Shown piece by piece: positions 16,966-28,173 of a DNA stretch of 64,000 nt. The position numbers and the translations under genes were made by a program. The stretch is from positions 62,001 to 126,000 of the forward strand of contig JAUILN010000001.1 in the NCBI GenBank assembly GCA_030432695.1, read 5' to 3'. The notes under the pieces were generated by a model. That model was not told where the DNA came from. It ran no database searches and saw only the letters and a program-made list of their open reading frames with translations. This DNA is from a bacterium (lineage in GTDB: Bacteria > Planctomycetota > UBA1135 > UBA2386). Every line of letters starts with the position of its first letter. Positions within the stretch are counted from its first letter, which is position 1.

Positions 16966-18263
16966 GGCGCGTCTCCTCCGTCGGCGTTCGAAGGCTCGGG
17001 TGGCAGCGCCAGCCGGACCAGGAACCAGAGGCTGGCGAGCGTGACCAGCCCGCCGGCGGTCTGCGCGAGGCCGGCGCCGAGCGAGCCGAGGTCGCGGGCC
17101 AGCCACAGGCCGAAGGCGAAGATCGACGCGCAGCGGATCGTCATCGCCAAGAGGTGCAGACGCGGGCGCAGCAGAGCATGGCAGGTGACGCCGAGCGGGG
17201 CCTCGAGCAGCAGCGCGACCACGAAGCCGGTGAAGCCGGCGAAGGCCGGGGCGAAGCCGGCGAGTTCGGGGCGGTCGATCCAGTCCATGCGCAGGATCGG
17301 CGGGCCGGCGAAGTAGACCGCGGCCGCGACGCCGAGCACCGCGCCGCACAGCGGCAGGGTGTAGCGGTAGGCCCGGCGCAGGAAGGCGTGCAGGTCCTCC
17401 GGTCTCGCGACGCGCGCGGCGCGCGGCAGCAGCGTGTGGTAGGAGGCGAGGTAGACCGCGAACAGGCCCTGGCCGAACTGCTGCGCGAAGGCCATCAGTC
17501 CCGACTCGTCCTTCTGGCCGAGCCAGCTCAGGAGCGCCATGCCCTGGATCAGCGCCAGGAACATCGCGAAGTCCGACGGGGCGATCCAGCGGCCGTAGCG
17601 AAGCGTGGCGACCACGTTCGGGCGGCGCACCTCGCCGGGCGCGTGCAGCCAGGCGGCGGCGATCGCCAGGCCTCCCGCAGCCAGCGAGATCCCGGAGAAG
17701 GCGACGAAGGGGGCGACGGTTGCTTCACCGAAGGCCGCCGCGGCGAGGGTCGCCAGCGCGCGTACGAGCGCGGTGCCGAGCTGCAGCGCGCCGACGTGGC
17801 GGTACTCGAGGCGGGCGAGACGGCTGGCGCAGGCCGCGTCGAAGCACGCGAAGCCGGTGGCGCCGAACCCGACCAGCGGGACCATCCAGGGGTTCCAACC
17901 GGCGGGCAGCACGGACTTCGGGAAGAACATCCCGACCGGACTGAGCAGGACGGTGACGAGGCCGAGCGCGAGCACCACCGCCAGGCCGGCGCGGACCGCC
18001 TCGTTGCCGCCGCCCTCGGTCTGGTGGAGGCGGACCAGCGCCTGCTCCTGGCCGGCCAGCAGGCCGCGGCTGACCAGGATCTGGCCGCCGACGAACAGCG
18101 CGAAGACCCCGAAGGTGCCGAGGTCCTGCAGGCCGTAGATCGACAGGGTCAGCATCAGCCCGGCGTTCGCCACCGTAGTGCCGAGCCGCCCGGCCAACGA
18201 CCAGATCAGGTCGGACCGCCTGGTGGTCGTGGCGCTCGCGGTGGTCGAAGGCGTCTCGGTCAT
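16950..18263 (-). CDS. polysaccharide flippase (Wzx/MOP-type)
   Basis: 437 residues with about 12 hydrophobic helices and short polar loops, the pattern of the oligosaccharidyl-lipid flippase branch. N-terminal RRSDLIWSLAGRLGTTVANA fits the first-helix pattern of Wzx proteins. It would flip the lipid-linked glycan unit built by the other enzymes of the operon to the outside. The start ATG 18263 is 94 bp after the upstream phosphatase-like gene; an inverted repeat with a GTGCCTGGCAC core fills part of that gap. Confidence 0.8.
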   Translation of the reverse strand: MTETPSTTASATTTRRSDLIWSLAGRLGTTVANAGLMLTLSIYGLQDLGTFGVFALFVGGQILVSRGLLAGQEQALVRLHQTEGGGNEAVRAGLAVVLALGLVTVLLSPVGMFFPKSVLPAGWNPWMVPLVGFGATGFACFDAACASRLARLEYRHVGALQLGTALVRALATLAAAAFGEATVAPFVAFSGISLAAGGLAIAAAWLHAPGEVRRPNVVATLRYGRWIAPSDFAMFLALIQGMALLSWLGQKDESGLMAFAQQFGQGLFAVYLASYHTLLPRAARVARPEDLHAFLRRAYRYTLPLCGAVLGVAAAVYFAGPPILRMDWIDRPELAGFAPAFAGFTGFVVALLLEAPLGVTCHALLRPRLHLLAMTIRCASIFAFGLWLARDLGSLGAGLAQTAGGLVTLASLWFLVRLALPPEPSNADGGDAPCAAS

Positions 18264-18305
18264 CGCGGTCCAGTCATCGGATCGACCAGATCACCGTCGG
18301 GCGTC

Positions 18306-18346
18306 GAGTTTTTCCAACTGGTGCCTGGCACGAGTTGGAAAAACTC
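18306..18346. repeat. hairpin element with GTGCCTGGCAC core (copy 1)
   Basis: Perfect 14-base arms GAGTTTTTCCAACT (18306-18319) and AGTTGGAAAAACTC (18333-18346) flank a 13-base loop holding the self-complementary GTGCCTGGCAC (18321-18331). A second element with the same core but different arms lies at 53073-53109. Here it sits inside the glycan operon, between the phosphatase-like gene and the flippase gene, and could attenuate transcription. Confidence 0.75.
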
Positions 18347-18357
18347 CGACTGCAGGC

Positions 18358-19941
18358 TCACGCGGAGGGCTGCGGGGCGGGCGTCAGGATCGGCGTGCCT
18401 TCCATCTCCGCAGGCACCTCGACGCCGGCGGCGGCCAGCACGGTCGGCGCCAGGTCGTAGATCGAGTGGCCCTGCAGCTCCTGGCCGGCCTCGATGCCGG
18501 GGCCGGCGAGCAGGAAGAAGCCGCGCGGCGAGTGGCTGCCGGTGCGCGAATCCTGGATGTCGATCTTCAGGGTGCCGAAGCGCGGCGAGTGGACGGCCTG
18601 CCAGAGGAAGGTCTGCTCCCAGCAGATCGTCAGGTCGGGCTTGTCGTGCATGAACTCGCCGTGGAAGGCGTCGCGTAGCCGGGTGACCGAGTGCACGACC
18701 GAGCGGCCGGTGACCGGATCGGTCAGCTCCTCCAGCGCCGCCTGGATGTCGTCGAGGATCGCGTCGTAGTCGGCCGGGTCGACGCTGCCGTGCGGGTCGC
18801 GGCCCTTCAGTGCGATGCGGATCGCGCCGCACGAGTCGTTGTTGGGCACCGCGTGGGCCCGCCAGCCCTGCCAGTCGCGCTTGCCGGCGTACCACTTGAA
18901 CAGCAGCTCGTCCTGCATCGCCTGCGGCAGGCAGGCCTTGATCGAGTACTGCAGCCAGCCGGGCACCACCGACTTCAGGGTCCGCCAGAAGTTCTTCTTC
19001 GCGGTCACCGGCTGCTCGCTGCCCGCGGCCGCCTGCGGGATCGGCCGCGCCGGCCGCGGCCCGTAGCCGAGGTGGTCGAGCATCTCGTCGAGGTTCCACG
19101 ACGCGTGCCAGATCGTGCCCATGCCGTGCCCGGCGCAGACCAGCTTCACGCAGTCGGCGGGGGCGGCGTCGATCACCGCACCGATCGTCGCGTCGACCCG
19201 CTGGTAGACCTCGAACACGGTGTCCTGCAGGCCCTGCGCGACGATCTCGGCGTGCTTGGGATGGGTGGTGTCGATGCCGTGCCAGTAGTGGTGGCCGGCC
19301 TGGTGCAGCTCGGAGAAGCCGGCGACGAACACGTCCCAGTCCTGCTCGGTCACCAACGCGGTCAGCACCTGCCGGCGCAGCTCGATGCCCCGCAGGATCC
19401 GCTCGCGCATGTCGCGGCGCGACGCCGCGGTGTCGCTGATCCGGTCGACGTCGCCGACCGGGTTCCGGCCGAAGCGCCGGTCGAGGTCGGGGAGCAGGCC
19501 CTCGGGCACCGAGGCGCGCTTCGCCTTGGTGGCGTGCGCGCCCCAGTTGGCGACCATGAACGACGCCTTGTCGCTCACCGGGATCTTCACGGCGTCGACC
19601 ACACCGACCTTGCGGCCGGCATCGGCCAGCACGTCCCAGAACGGCCGGCGCGTGAACTCGGCGTCCTTCGAGTGACGCAGGTCGCCGGTCCGAGGGTCGT
19701 ACTGCACGTAGAAGTACTTCGAGAACGTGCCCGGGTTGCGGCCGCCGTAGATGCACGACCAGACGGTGTCCGGCAGCTGCGCGGCAGTGGTGGTGAGGGT
19801 GCCCCGCGTACCCTCCTGCATCAGGCGGGCGAAGTTCGGGAGATGACCTTCGCGGCTCCAGCGCTCCACCAGCGACCACTCGCAGGCGTCGAGCGCGAAC
19901 ATCAGGACCTTCATCGATCGTCCGTTGGCGGCTTGGCTCAT
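18358..19941 (-). CDS. alkaline-phosphatase-superfamily (type I phosphodiesterase-like) enzyme
   Basis: 527 residues with no signal peptide. The N-terminal VLMFALDACEWSLVERW places the first metal-binding Asp; GTLTTTAAQLPDTVWSCIYG holds the likely Thr/Ser nucleophile. ELHQAGHHYWHG carries metal-site His residues, and the C-terminal ILTPAP end is reached after GPGIEAGQ. Where relatives have SDHGM this protein has AGHGMG, so one metal-ligand Asp may be replaced. Cytoplasmic or membrane-peripheral. The start at ATG 19941 has GGAG upstream; ATG 19914 is an alternative. In the operon it may remove or transfer a phospho-substituent. Confidence 0.75.
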   Translation of the reverse strand: MSQAANGRSMKVLMFALDACEWSLVERWSREGHLPNFARLMQEGTRGTLTTTAAQLPDTVWSCIYGGRNPGTFSKYFYVQYDPRTGDLRHSKDAEFTRRPFWDVLADAGRKVGVVDAVKIPVSDKASFMVANWGAHATKAKRASVPEGLLPDLDRRFGRNPVGDVDRISDTAASRRDMRERILRGIELRRQVLTALVTEQDWDVFVAGFSELHQAGHHYWHGIDTTHPKHAEIVAQGLQDTVFEVYQRVDATIGAVIDAAPADCVKLVCAGHGMGTIWHASWNLDEMLDHLGYGPRPARPIPQAAAGSEQPVTAKKNFWRTLKSVVPGWLQYSIKACLPQAMQDELLFKWYAGKRDWQGWRAHAVPNNDSCGAIRIALKGRDPHGSVDPADYDAILDDIQAALEELTDPVTGRSVVHSVTRLRDAFHGEFMHDKPDLTICWEQTFLWQAVHSPRFGTLKIDIQDSRTGSHSPRGFFLLAGPGIEAGQELQGHSIYDLAPTVLAAAGVEVPAEMEGTPILTPAPQPSA

Positions 19942-19972
19942 CGTGGGCTCCGGCGGGCGCGGCGGCCCGGGA

Positions 19973-21462
<1,490 letters not shown>

Positions 21463-21466
<4 letters not shown>

Positions 21467-22818
21467 GCGCGCGCGCCCTCCGTGAGCCTGCTCGCCGAGG
21501 CGAGGGCATGCTCGTCACAGGAGCGGTCGTCGCGCCGGCAGTCGAGCGGCTCGAGCACCTGGATCCCGGGGCCCTCGCTGGCCCGCGTCGCGCGGCGCCG
21601 GTGGGTCAGGAACTCCAGGTAGCCGAACGGTACGCTGGCCGCGCAGCACAGCTGGAAGAGGATGTGCAGCGGTGCTGCACCGAGCGCGAAGGCGAGGCCG
21701 CGGTGCATGCCGAAGAACGCGTAGAGGTCGACGTGGGTGAGCGCGGTGGCGAACCACAGACCGAGTGGCAGTGCCGCCCATGGATCGGGGAACGCGATCC
21801 AGGTGGCCGTCGGCAGTCCGATGCAGAGCGACAGTGCGGCGAGCGCGCGCACCGCACCGACGCCGGTCAGCGCGATCCGTGATGCCAACCAGGTCGCGAC
21901 GACCAGTGCGAGCGTCGGTGCGAGCGCGGCGAGGTGGGCGCCGCCGGAGACCGCTGCGGTCCCGAGGAGTCCCAGGATCGACAGCACCAGCAGGCCCGAG
22001 AACACCGTCGCGACCTTCGAGGCCGCCGACAGGTTCAGGTCCATCGGCATGTAGCGGTCGCGCAGCATCAGTGCGATCCACGGAGCGCCGCGCAGGAAGA
22101 CGTCCGTGTAAAGGAGGTTCCCGAGGCGCCAGCGCTTGGTGTGGGTGGCCAGCATCCGCTTCTCCAATCGGATGCGGTGGCCGGCGCGCCGGAGCCGGAA
22201 TCCCAGTTCGATGTCCTCGATGCTGGGGCGGCGATAGCCCTCCTGGAAGCCACCAGCCCTCAGGAACACGTCACGGCGCACCGCGCCGCAGCCGGTCCAG
22301 AACGTCGACGCCTCGGTGCGCGCGTGCTGGTGGACCCAGTGGTGGAACAGGTTCTTGTAGAGGGCGACGAAGCCGGGGCTGGCCGGGGTCTCGTCGTAGC
22401 TGCCGATCACCGCGGCGGGCCGCGGCAGTTCGCGGCCCTCGACGTCTCGTTCCGGGACCGCCGCGGGATCCAGGGTCCGCGCGGCCCAGGCGATCGTGTC
22501 GGGGTGGATCAACACATCGGCGTCGCAGAAGAACAGGATCTCGCCGCGGGCTCGTTCGGCGCCGCGGTTGCGGGCGTAGGCGGGCCCGTGGTTCTCCTCG
22601 AGGACCAGGACCTCGGCGCCCATGCGGCGCGCCGCGGTCGCCGTGTCGTCGGTCGATCCGTCGTCGACCACGAGGATCTCCAGGGGTGTCGCGGACGACC
22701 TGCCGAGAGCGGTCAGGCAGTCGATCAGATCCTGCCCGCCGTTGCGGACCGGTACGATCACCGACACGGTCGGACCGATGGCGCCGCGCGGCTCGTGGCT
22801 GTGATTCCCAGGTGTCAT
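21463..22818 (-). CDS. family 2 glycosyltransferase with C-terminal membrane domain
   Basis: 451 residues. The start at ATG 22818 overlaps the upstream lipoprotein stop (ATGA). The GT-A fold is shown by VSVIVPVRNGG, VVDDGSTDDTA and ILFFCDADV (metal-binding DxD), then GCGAVRRDVF and PSIEDIELGFRLR (the ED catalytic base region). About five hydrophobic helices follow from residue 270 to 400 and a short polar tail ends the protein. Such enzymes add a sugar to a lipid-linked acceptor at the cytoplasmic membrane face. Second gene of the glycan operon. Confidence 0.85.
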
Positions 22819-23951
22819 CGCAGAGTGGAAGGGCCGGCTCCAGCGGCTCCCCAAGGCGCCGAAGCGGATCGTGGAGCGGCGGTTACCGCGCCGTCGAATG
22901 CTAGCACACTCTTCGGGAAACGCCGGGGATTGCGGTCGATCCGAACGGCTTCGGCGGGGATCGCCGCGGTGGCCGAAGCGCTGCGTCCGACCGCGACCAG
23001 CGTCAGTCGGTAGCGGGTGTCGACCAGGCTGGCGCGGAAGCCGCTCGCAGACACGACGCCGGCGGTCATCTGCAGCGCGCCGCGGGGCTCGATGCAGGTC
23101 ACGACGCTACGGATCGCCGGCTTGCCGCTGATGCCGACCTCGATCGGAAAACGCCACGCAGGCTCGCCCTCCGCCGTGGGCCAGGTGCTGGGTCGGGCAT
23201 CTTGCGTGCGCGCGTCCAGGTTCAGCGACAGGCTGCCGGAGAACAGCCGGTCGAGGGCGAACATCCAGCCCCCGGCCAGTTCGAGCGCGATGTCGAACAG
23301 CGTCGGGTCCTCGCCGAGGGTCTGGGCCAGGTAGATCTGGCGCATCATCGCGCGCGCCACCTGCTCGAGCTGACCCGGATCGGCCGGGACCTCCTCGGGG
23401 TCCCCGATCGTCTCGATGTCCTCGACGAAGCCCTCGGCCATCAGGTCGATCAGCAGCGTCGGCTCGCTGCTGGATCGCTCTTCGCCGTCGGGTCCGAAGA
23501 CCAGCAGTTCGGTGTCGAGCAGTTTCGACTCGCTCTCGAACTCGTGGCTGTCGCCGTCCTTCGTGGTCAGCGTGATGGTCAGCGTCGCGGTGGCCCGCGC
23601 CTCTACCGACAGGCCGCCGGCATCGCCGCCGAGCTTGCGGTAGGCGATCGCCTCCAGCCACAGGTAGTCGGATTGGCGGCGCCCGGACTGCACGCGGTCG
23701 AGGCGATACACGAGGACGTCGCCGGGGCGGACCTGCGAGCCGGTGCTCGCCGGGGCGTCGGCGGTCCATGAACTCAGTCGGGAGGCGAGTGCCGGCGGCA
23801 GTCCGGGATCGGCCGGCTCGGGCCAGCCGATCTCGACCTGGGCGTAGGCATCCTCGCTCCACGTCGCTTCCGCGTGGGTCGGCGTGAAGCAGGCGGTGAG
23901 CGCCGAGCAGAGCAGCAGCGAAAACGCGGTCGAGAAGCGGAAGGAGGACAC
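22815..23951 (-). CDS. lipoprotein of unknown function, first gene of glycan operon
   Basis: 378 residues. Signal peptide FSTAFSLLLCSALTAC with a lipobox at LTAC. The rest looks like a soluble mixed alpha/beta domain: RPGDVLVYRLDRVQSG near residue 75, LTITLTTKDGD, LLIDLMAEGFVED, and a region with AGGWMFALDRLFSG. No family is recognised. Its stop overlaps the GT2 start, so it is probably translated together with the glycan enzymes. It could be the outer-envelope component or assembly factor of the export route. Confidence 0.6.
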   Translation of the reverse strand: MSSFRFSTAFSLLLCSALTACFTPTHAEATWSEDAYAQVEIGWPEPADPGLPPALASRLSSWTADAPASTGSQVRPGDVLVYRLDRVQSGRRQSDYLWLEAIAYRKLGGDAGGLSVEARATATLTITLTTKDGDSHEFESESKLLDTELLVFGPDGEERSSSEPTLLIDLMAEGFVEDIETIGDPEEVPADPGQLEQVARAMMRQIYLAQTLGEDPTLFDIALELAGGWMFALDRLFSGSLSLNLDARTQDARPSTWPTAEGEPAWRFPIEVGISGKPAIRSVVTCIEPRGALQMTAGVVSASGFRASLVDTRYRLTLVAVGRSASATAAIPAEAVRIDRNPRRFPKSVLAFDGAVTAAPRSASAPWGAAGAGPSTLR

Positions 23952-24097
23952 GGGAGTCGGTCGGAGTGGCGTGCCGATCGGGGAGGGCTCGCATCTTGGC
24001 CTGCCCGCGGCCGAGATGGGAGCCCGCTGCCGGGTGGATCCGGGATCTTCCCGGTCGCTTCACGTGCATCGGGGGGATGCCACGGCACGATGCCGGG

Positions 24098-26203
24098 ATG
24101 ACTCGCTACGGCTTGCGTTGGTTTGCGGGCTCCGGCCTTACGCGCACGGGCTCGATGGTGCTCGTCGCCCTGTCCCTCGCGGGCCACGGCGAGGCCCAGG
24201 AAGTGCCGACCACCCTCGACGCCGAGCTTCACCATCTCGGCGACAGCGTGCTCGAGGCCTGGGCCGATCTGGTGCCTGCCGAGCCGACCCCTGGCCCGTT
24301 GGTGGTCGAGTTCGGTGCTCGTTCCAACCGCGATGAGCACGTGTTGCAGCTCCGCCAGCGCGACGTCGACGACCCGTGGCGGATCGAGCTGAACGGCACC
24401 TCGCTCGGTGAACTGCGTCGGGCCAAGGAACTGCGCACCGAGTACTACGTGGTGCCGCCGCGGGTGCTGAAGGACGGTCCGAACCGGCTGGTGTTCGCGC
24501 CGACGAAGTCCACCGACGACATCATGCTGGGCGAGGTGGTCCTGCACCGGCGGCCGCTGCGCGAGGTCCTGCGCCTGCAGCGGGTCGCGGTGGAGGTACG
24601 CGGTCCGGACGGCGCACGCCTGCCGGTGAAGATCTCCATCGCGCGGACCGCCGACGCCTCGCCGGTGGAGCTGTTCGCGGTCGAGGGGGCCGCGACCGCG
24701 GTGCGTCCGGGGATCTGCTACACCGCCGACGGCGATGCGCGCTTCGAGGTCTCGCCAGGTCGCTACCGGGTGTTCGCCAGCCGCGGGTTCGAGTGGGGTG
24801 TCGACCGGATCGACCTGGAGGTGCCGGAGCTGCCCGCGGGCGACGCGCGGATCGACACGCTGCGGCTCGTCGTCGCGCCCGAGGTCGACACCGCGGGCTT
24901 CGTCGCCGCCGACACCCACATCCACACCGTGACGCACAGCGGCCACGGCGATGCCAGCGTCGAGGAGCGCATGGTCACCTTGGCGGCCGAGGGCGTCGAG
25001 CTGGCGATCGCCACCGACCACAACCACAACATCGACTACCGACCGACGCAGCGGCAGATGGGACTCGGGCGGTGGTTCACCCCGGTGGTGGGCAACGAGG
25101 TGACCACCGAGGTCGGCCACATCAACGCGTTCCCGCTCGGCGCGAAGGACCGGATCCCCGACCACCGCCTGACCGACTGGATCCAGGTGGTCGAGGACAT
25201 CCGCGATCGCGGTGCCGAGGTGGTGATCCTCAACCACCCGCGCTGGCCGCAGATCCCCACCGGGCCGTTCGGCAAGTTCGGCCTCGACCGACTCACCGGC
25301 GAGCTGCCGGGCCAACGCGGCGTGCCGTTCGATGCGATGGAGCTGGTCAACTCGACCACTCTGCAGCCCGACCCGCTGTTCCTGTTCACCGACTGGTTCG
25401 CGCTGCTCAACCACGGTGTGCGCATGCTGGCGGTCGGCAGCTCGGACTCGCACACGGTCGGCGACCCCGTCGGTCAGGGGCGGACCTACGTGCGGAGCGC
25501 GAGCGACGATCCGGCGCGCATCGACGTGGCGAAGGCCTGCGCGGCGTTCCGCGCCGGCGACACCTCGGTCAGCATGGGGATCTTCTGCGACGTCACCGTC
25601 GGCTCGCCGGAGGCAAGCAGGCGCGCGGTGATGGGCGACACGCTGGAGGTCGGTGCCGCGGGAGCGGTCGCGAGGCTGCGCGTCGCGGCGCCGGGCTGGG
25701 TGACTCCGCGCGAGGCGATCTGCTTCGTCAACGGTCTCGAGTCGGCCCGCCAGCCGGTGCCGTCCACCGCCGATGCGCCGACCGACGTGATGGTGGAGTT
25801 CGCCGTACCGCCGCGTCCGCATGACGCCCACCTGGTGTTCTGCGTGCTCGGCGACGGCGTCAAGGAGCCGTTCTGGCCGACCCAGATGCCGTATACCATC
25901 GCCGCGACCAACCCGGTGTGGTTGGACTGCGATGGCGAGCGCGGTTGGAGCTCGCCGCGCGCGAGCGGTGAGCGGATCGCGGCCCAGGCCGGCGACGATG
26001 CCGCGCGGCTCGGTGCGGCGCTGGCCACCGCCGACGACGCGGTCGCCATACAGGCCCTGCACGCGGCGCGACGGGCCTGGGAGAAGGGCACCCACGTCGC
26101 CGGGCTGAAGGCGCGGGTCCTGGCGAAGCTCCGTGAGGCCGTCGGATTCGCCGGCGATCGACCGGTGCTGGAGTCCTACCTCGACGAGCTGGCCCAGGAC
26201 TGA
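24098..26203 (+). CDS. secreted CehA/McbA-type PHP-domain metallohydrolase
   Basis: 701 residues. The start at ATG 24098 gives a signal sequence (TGSMVLVALSLAGHGEAQ). Residues 40-260 form an N-terminal beta region (VVEFGARSNRDE, WRIELNG). The PHP metallophosphoesterase-like domain begins with FVAADTHIHTVTHSGHG (His274-x-His276), then AIATDHNHN, VGNEVTTEVGHINAF, ILNHPRW and GSSDSHTVGD: the metal-ligand series of the CehA/McbA family. A C-terminal beta domain completes it. Family members include a carbaryl hydrolase and proteins of unknown substrate; here substrate unknown. Divergent from the glycan operon. Confidence 0.8.
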   Translation: MTRYGLRWFAGSGLTRTGSMVLVALSLAGHGEAQEVPTTLDAELHHLGDSVLEAWADLVPAEPTPGPLVVEFGARSNRDEHVLQLRQRDVDDPWRIELNGTSLGELRRAKELRTEYYVVPPRVLKDGPNRLVFAPTKSTDDIMLGEVVLHRRPLREVLRLQRVAVEVRGPDGARLPVKISIARTADASPVELFAVEGAATAVRPGICYTADGDARFEVSPGRYRVFASRGFEWGVDRIDLEVPELPAGDARIDTLRLVVAPEVDTAGFVAADTHIHTVTHSGHGDASVEERMVTLAAEGVELAIATDHNHNIDYRPTQRQMGLGRWFTPVVGNEVTTEVGHINAFPLGAKDRIPDHRLTDWIQVVEDIRDRGAEVVILNHPRWPQIPTGPFGKFGLDRLTGELPGQRGVPFDAMELVNSTTLQPDPLFLFTDWFALLNHGVRMLAVGSSDSHTVGDPVGQGRTYVRSASDDPARIDVAKACAAFRAGDTSVSMGIFCDVTVGSPEASRRAVMGDTLEVGAAGAVARLRVAAPGWVTPREAICFVNGLESARQPVPSTADAPTDVMVEFAVPPRPHDAHLVFCVLGDGVKEPFWPTQMPYTIAATNPVWLDCDGERGWSSPRASGERIAAQAGDDAARLGAALATADDAVAIQALHAARRAWEKGTHVAGLKARVLAKLREAVGFAGDRPVLESYLDELAQD

Positions 26204-26216
26204 CGCGGGGCGAGCC

Positions 26217-28157
26217 TCAGCGCGAGTTGGCGCGGATCTCGAGGCCGCGCGAGAAGGCGATGCCAGCCGGTGCCGCTGCGTCGATCTGCACCAGCTGCAG
26301 TCGTACCGGCGTGCTGATCAGCGCGGCGTCGGCCGGTAGCGGCAGGATCGCCGGGAAGCCGTTCGCCACCGGCACCGTGAGTCCGACCTGCAGGACCGGC
26401 TGCACCAGGAGGGTGCCGCCGAGCAGCGGGGTGCTGGCGCGCTGCAGGCCGATGGCCAGGACGCCCGCAGCCGGTGCGCCGGTCGAAGAGGCGAGCGTGA
26501 CGGGCAAGGGTGCGCCGAGGCGTGGCTGCGCGAGGGTGTCGAGTTCCGGCGGTCCCAGCAGTCCAGGCGTCGCCGTGCCGTACAGACAGGCCTCGAATCC
26601 GGCCCGTGCGATGACCGTGCGCCAGTTGTTGCCGGTGCCGGCATACTCCTGGATGGTCCAGAAGCCGGTGTCGTCCGCCGGATCGACGGTGGTCGCGCTG
26701 TAGTCGCCGAACCGGTTGGTGCCGTTGCCGTCGAGGCGCTCGTACGGTCCCAGGCCGGCGCGCAGTTCGACCGGAGTGCCCAGCTGGCCGGGAGGGTCCG
26801 ACGCCTGCCGTGCCGCGACGAAGGCGGTCGCGTACGCGCCGGCGTGGCTACCGGAGAAGCCGAGTGCCATGTCGCCGCGCGCGTCGACCGCCAGCGACGG
26901 ATAGCAGTAGCCCCACACCGGATCGGCGAGCGTTCCGGTCTGCAGCACGCGATTCGAGCTGCTGTCGAACTCGTACCAGCGGATCCCGGCGCGGCCGCCG
27001 ACGTCGATCGTCTGTGCGATCCACAGCGAGCCGTTGCGGTAGACGGGCTGGCAGGGTCGCCAGTCGCCGGTCGACAGCGGCACGTTGCTGCCCAGCGCGG
27101 GGGCGTTCGGAGCGCGCGTGTGATGGGGTACCGGATAGAGGCGGACGCCGACCAGCGTCGGGGCGGTGAGCGGAGGCCGCACCGCGCGGAGCCGGACCCA
27201 GACCGAGCCGAGCCGCGACATCAGGTAGGCCGCACCCGGGTCGTCGTGATGGATGCAGGGTTGGACCGCGCCTTCCCAGGGCAGTCCGCGCCACGCGGTG
27301 ATCGTGCCGACCTGCGGGGTGCCGGCCAGCAGCGGTGCCTTGTCGATGGCCCACAAGGTGATGGTGTTGGCACCGACCATCAGGGCCGCGGTGTAGACCC
27401 CGCGGCGGTCGACGCCGAGCGTCGGGAAGTCGGGCCACGCGCCGGCGTCACTGCCGAGATCGGTCTGGATCACCCACTTGAACCACGCGCCGGTCGGATC
27501 GCCGGTGGCGCTGACGGCGAGCACGATGCGCTGCGTGTTCGGACCGGTGGAGGCGGCCAGGAAGAAGCGGCCGGCGTCGTGGTCGTAGGTGGTGCGCGAG
27601 TCGCCGACCCCCTGGTTGAAGAAGCTGTCGAGGCCGACGTTCACCAGCCGGCGGCCGTCGGCGCGCGCGTACACCGACAGGTTGGAGTTCACCGTGCTGA
27701 CGAAGTGGTCGGGCCCCATCGCACCGCAGGTGTCCGGCGGGATGAAGCCGCCGCCGGCATCGCCGAGGCCCGGGCCGTGGATGCGCCGCCAGACCCGCAG
27801 GCCGCCGTCGCTGGCCCGCTGCGGGCCGAGCCGGGCATCGGCGTCGACCGGTTCGACCTGGCCCGACGCGGCACGTCGGACCTCGCGCGGTGCCCAGACG
27901 CTGCGCACCACGTCGTCGCGCGGCTTCAGGCGATCGCGCGCGACCACTGCATCGATGGTCTCGGACCAACTCGCGACCACCGCGATGCGCGGGTCCTGGC
28001 GCTCGCCGGGCGAGCCGACATCGGACTCGACCGGGCCCTGCGCGGTCAGCGTGGCGCAGAGCGACAGTGCGGCGACCACGGGTCCCGAATCGCTCCTCCG
28101 CGCGATGGTGTCGCCGGTGAGTGGGGGAGAACTGTGGCGGTCGTGGTGCTGGAGCAT
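26217..28157 (-). CDS. large secreted protein of unknown function with C-terminal module
   Basis: 646 residues. The start at ATG 28157 is preferred; a GTG at 28190 would lie inside the palindromic repeat. A hydrophobic export segment (VVAALSLCATLTAQ) follows a polar 24-residue head. The central 400 residues contain propeller-like pieces (DAGRFFLAASTGPNTQ, FPTLGVDRRGVYTAALM, CYPSLAVDARGDMALGFSG, WTIQEYAGTGNNWRTVIA). The tail from CLYGTATPG onward is the Gly/Pro/Leu C-terminal module. Convergent with the PHP hydrolase, only 13 bp apart. Confidence 0.65.
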   Translation of the reverse strand: MLQHHDRHSSPPLTGDTIARRSDSGPVVAALSLCATLTAQGPVESDVGSPGERQDPRIAVVASWSETIDAVVARDRLKPRDDVVRSVWAPREVRRAASGQVEPVDADARLGPQRASDGGLRVWRRIHGPGLGDAGGGFIPPDTCGAMGPDHFVSTVNSNLSVYARADGRRLVNVGLDSFFNQGVGDSRTTYDHDAGRFFLAASTGPNTQRIVLAVSATGDPTGAWFKWVIQTDLGSDAGAWPDFPTLGVDRRGVYTAALMVGANTITLWAIDKAPLLAGTPQVGTITAWRGLPWEGAVQPCIHHDDPGAAYLMSRLGSVWVRLRAVRPPLTAPTLVGVRLYPVPHHTRAPNAPALGSNVPLSTGDWRPCQPVYRNGSLWIAQTIDVGGRAGIRWYEFDSSSNRVLQTGTLADPVWGYCYPSLAVDARGDMALGFSGSHAGAYATAFVAARQASDPPGQLGTPVELRAGLGPYERLDGNGTNRFGDYSATTVDPADDTGFWTIQEYAGTGNNWRTVIARAGFEACLYGTATPGLLGPPELDTLAQPRLGAPLPVTLASSTGAPAAGVLAIGLQRASTPLLGGTLLVQPVLQVGLTVPVANGFPAILPLPADAALISTPVRLQLVQIDAAAPAGIAFSRGLEIRANSR

Positions 28158-28173
28158 GGAGCTGTTTCCCACT

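Noticed and set aside
23966..24097. Upstream ATG extension of the PHP hydrolase
   Set aside because: It would bury the signal peptide behind 44 residues of Arg/Trp-rich sequence; ATG 24098 gives a normal export signal.
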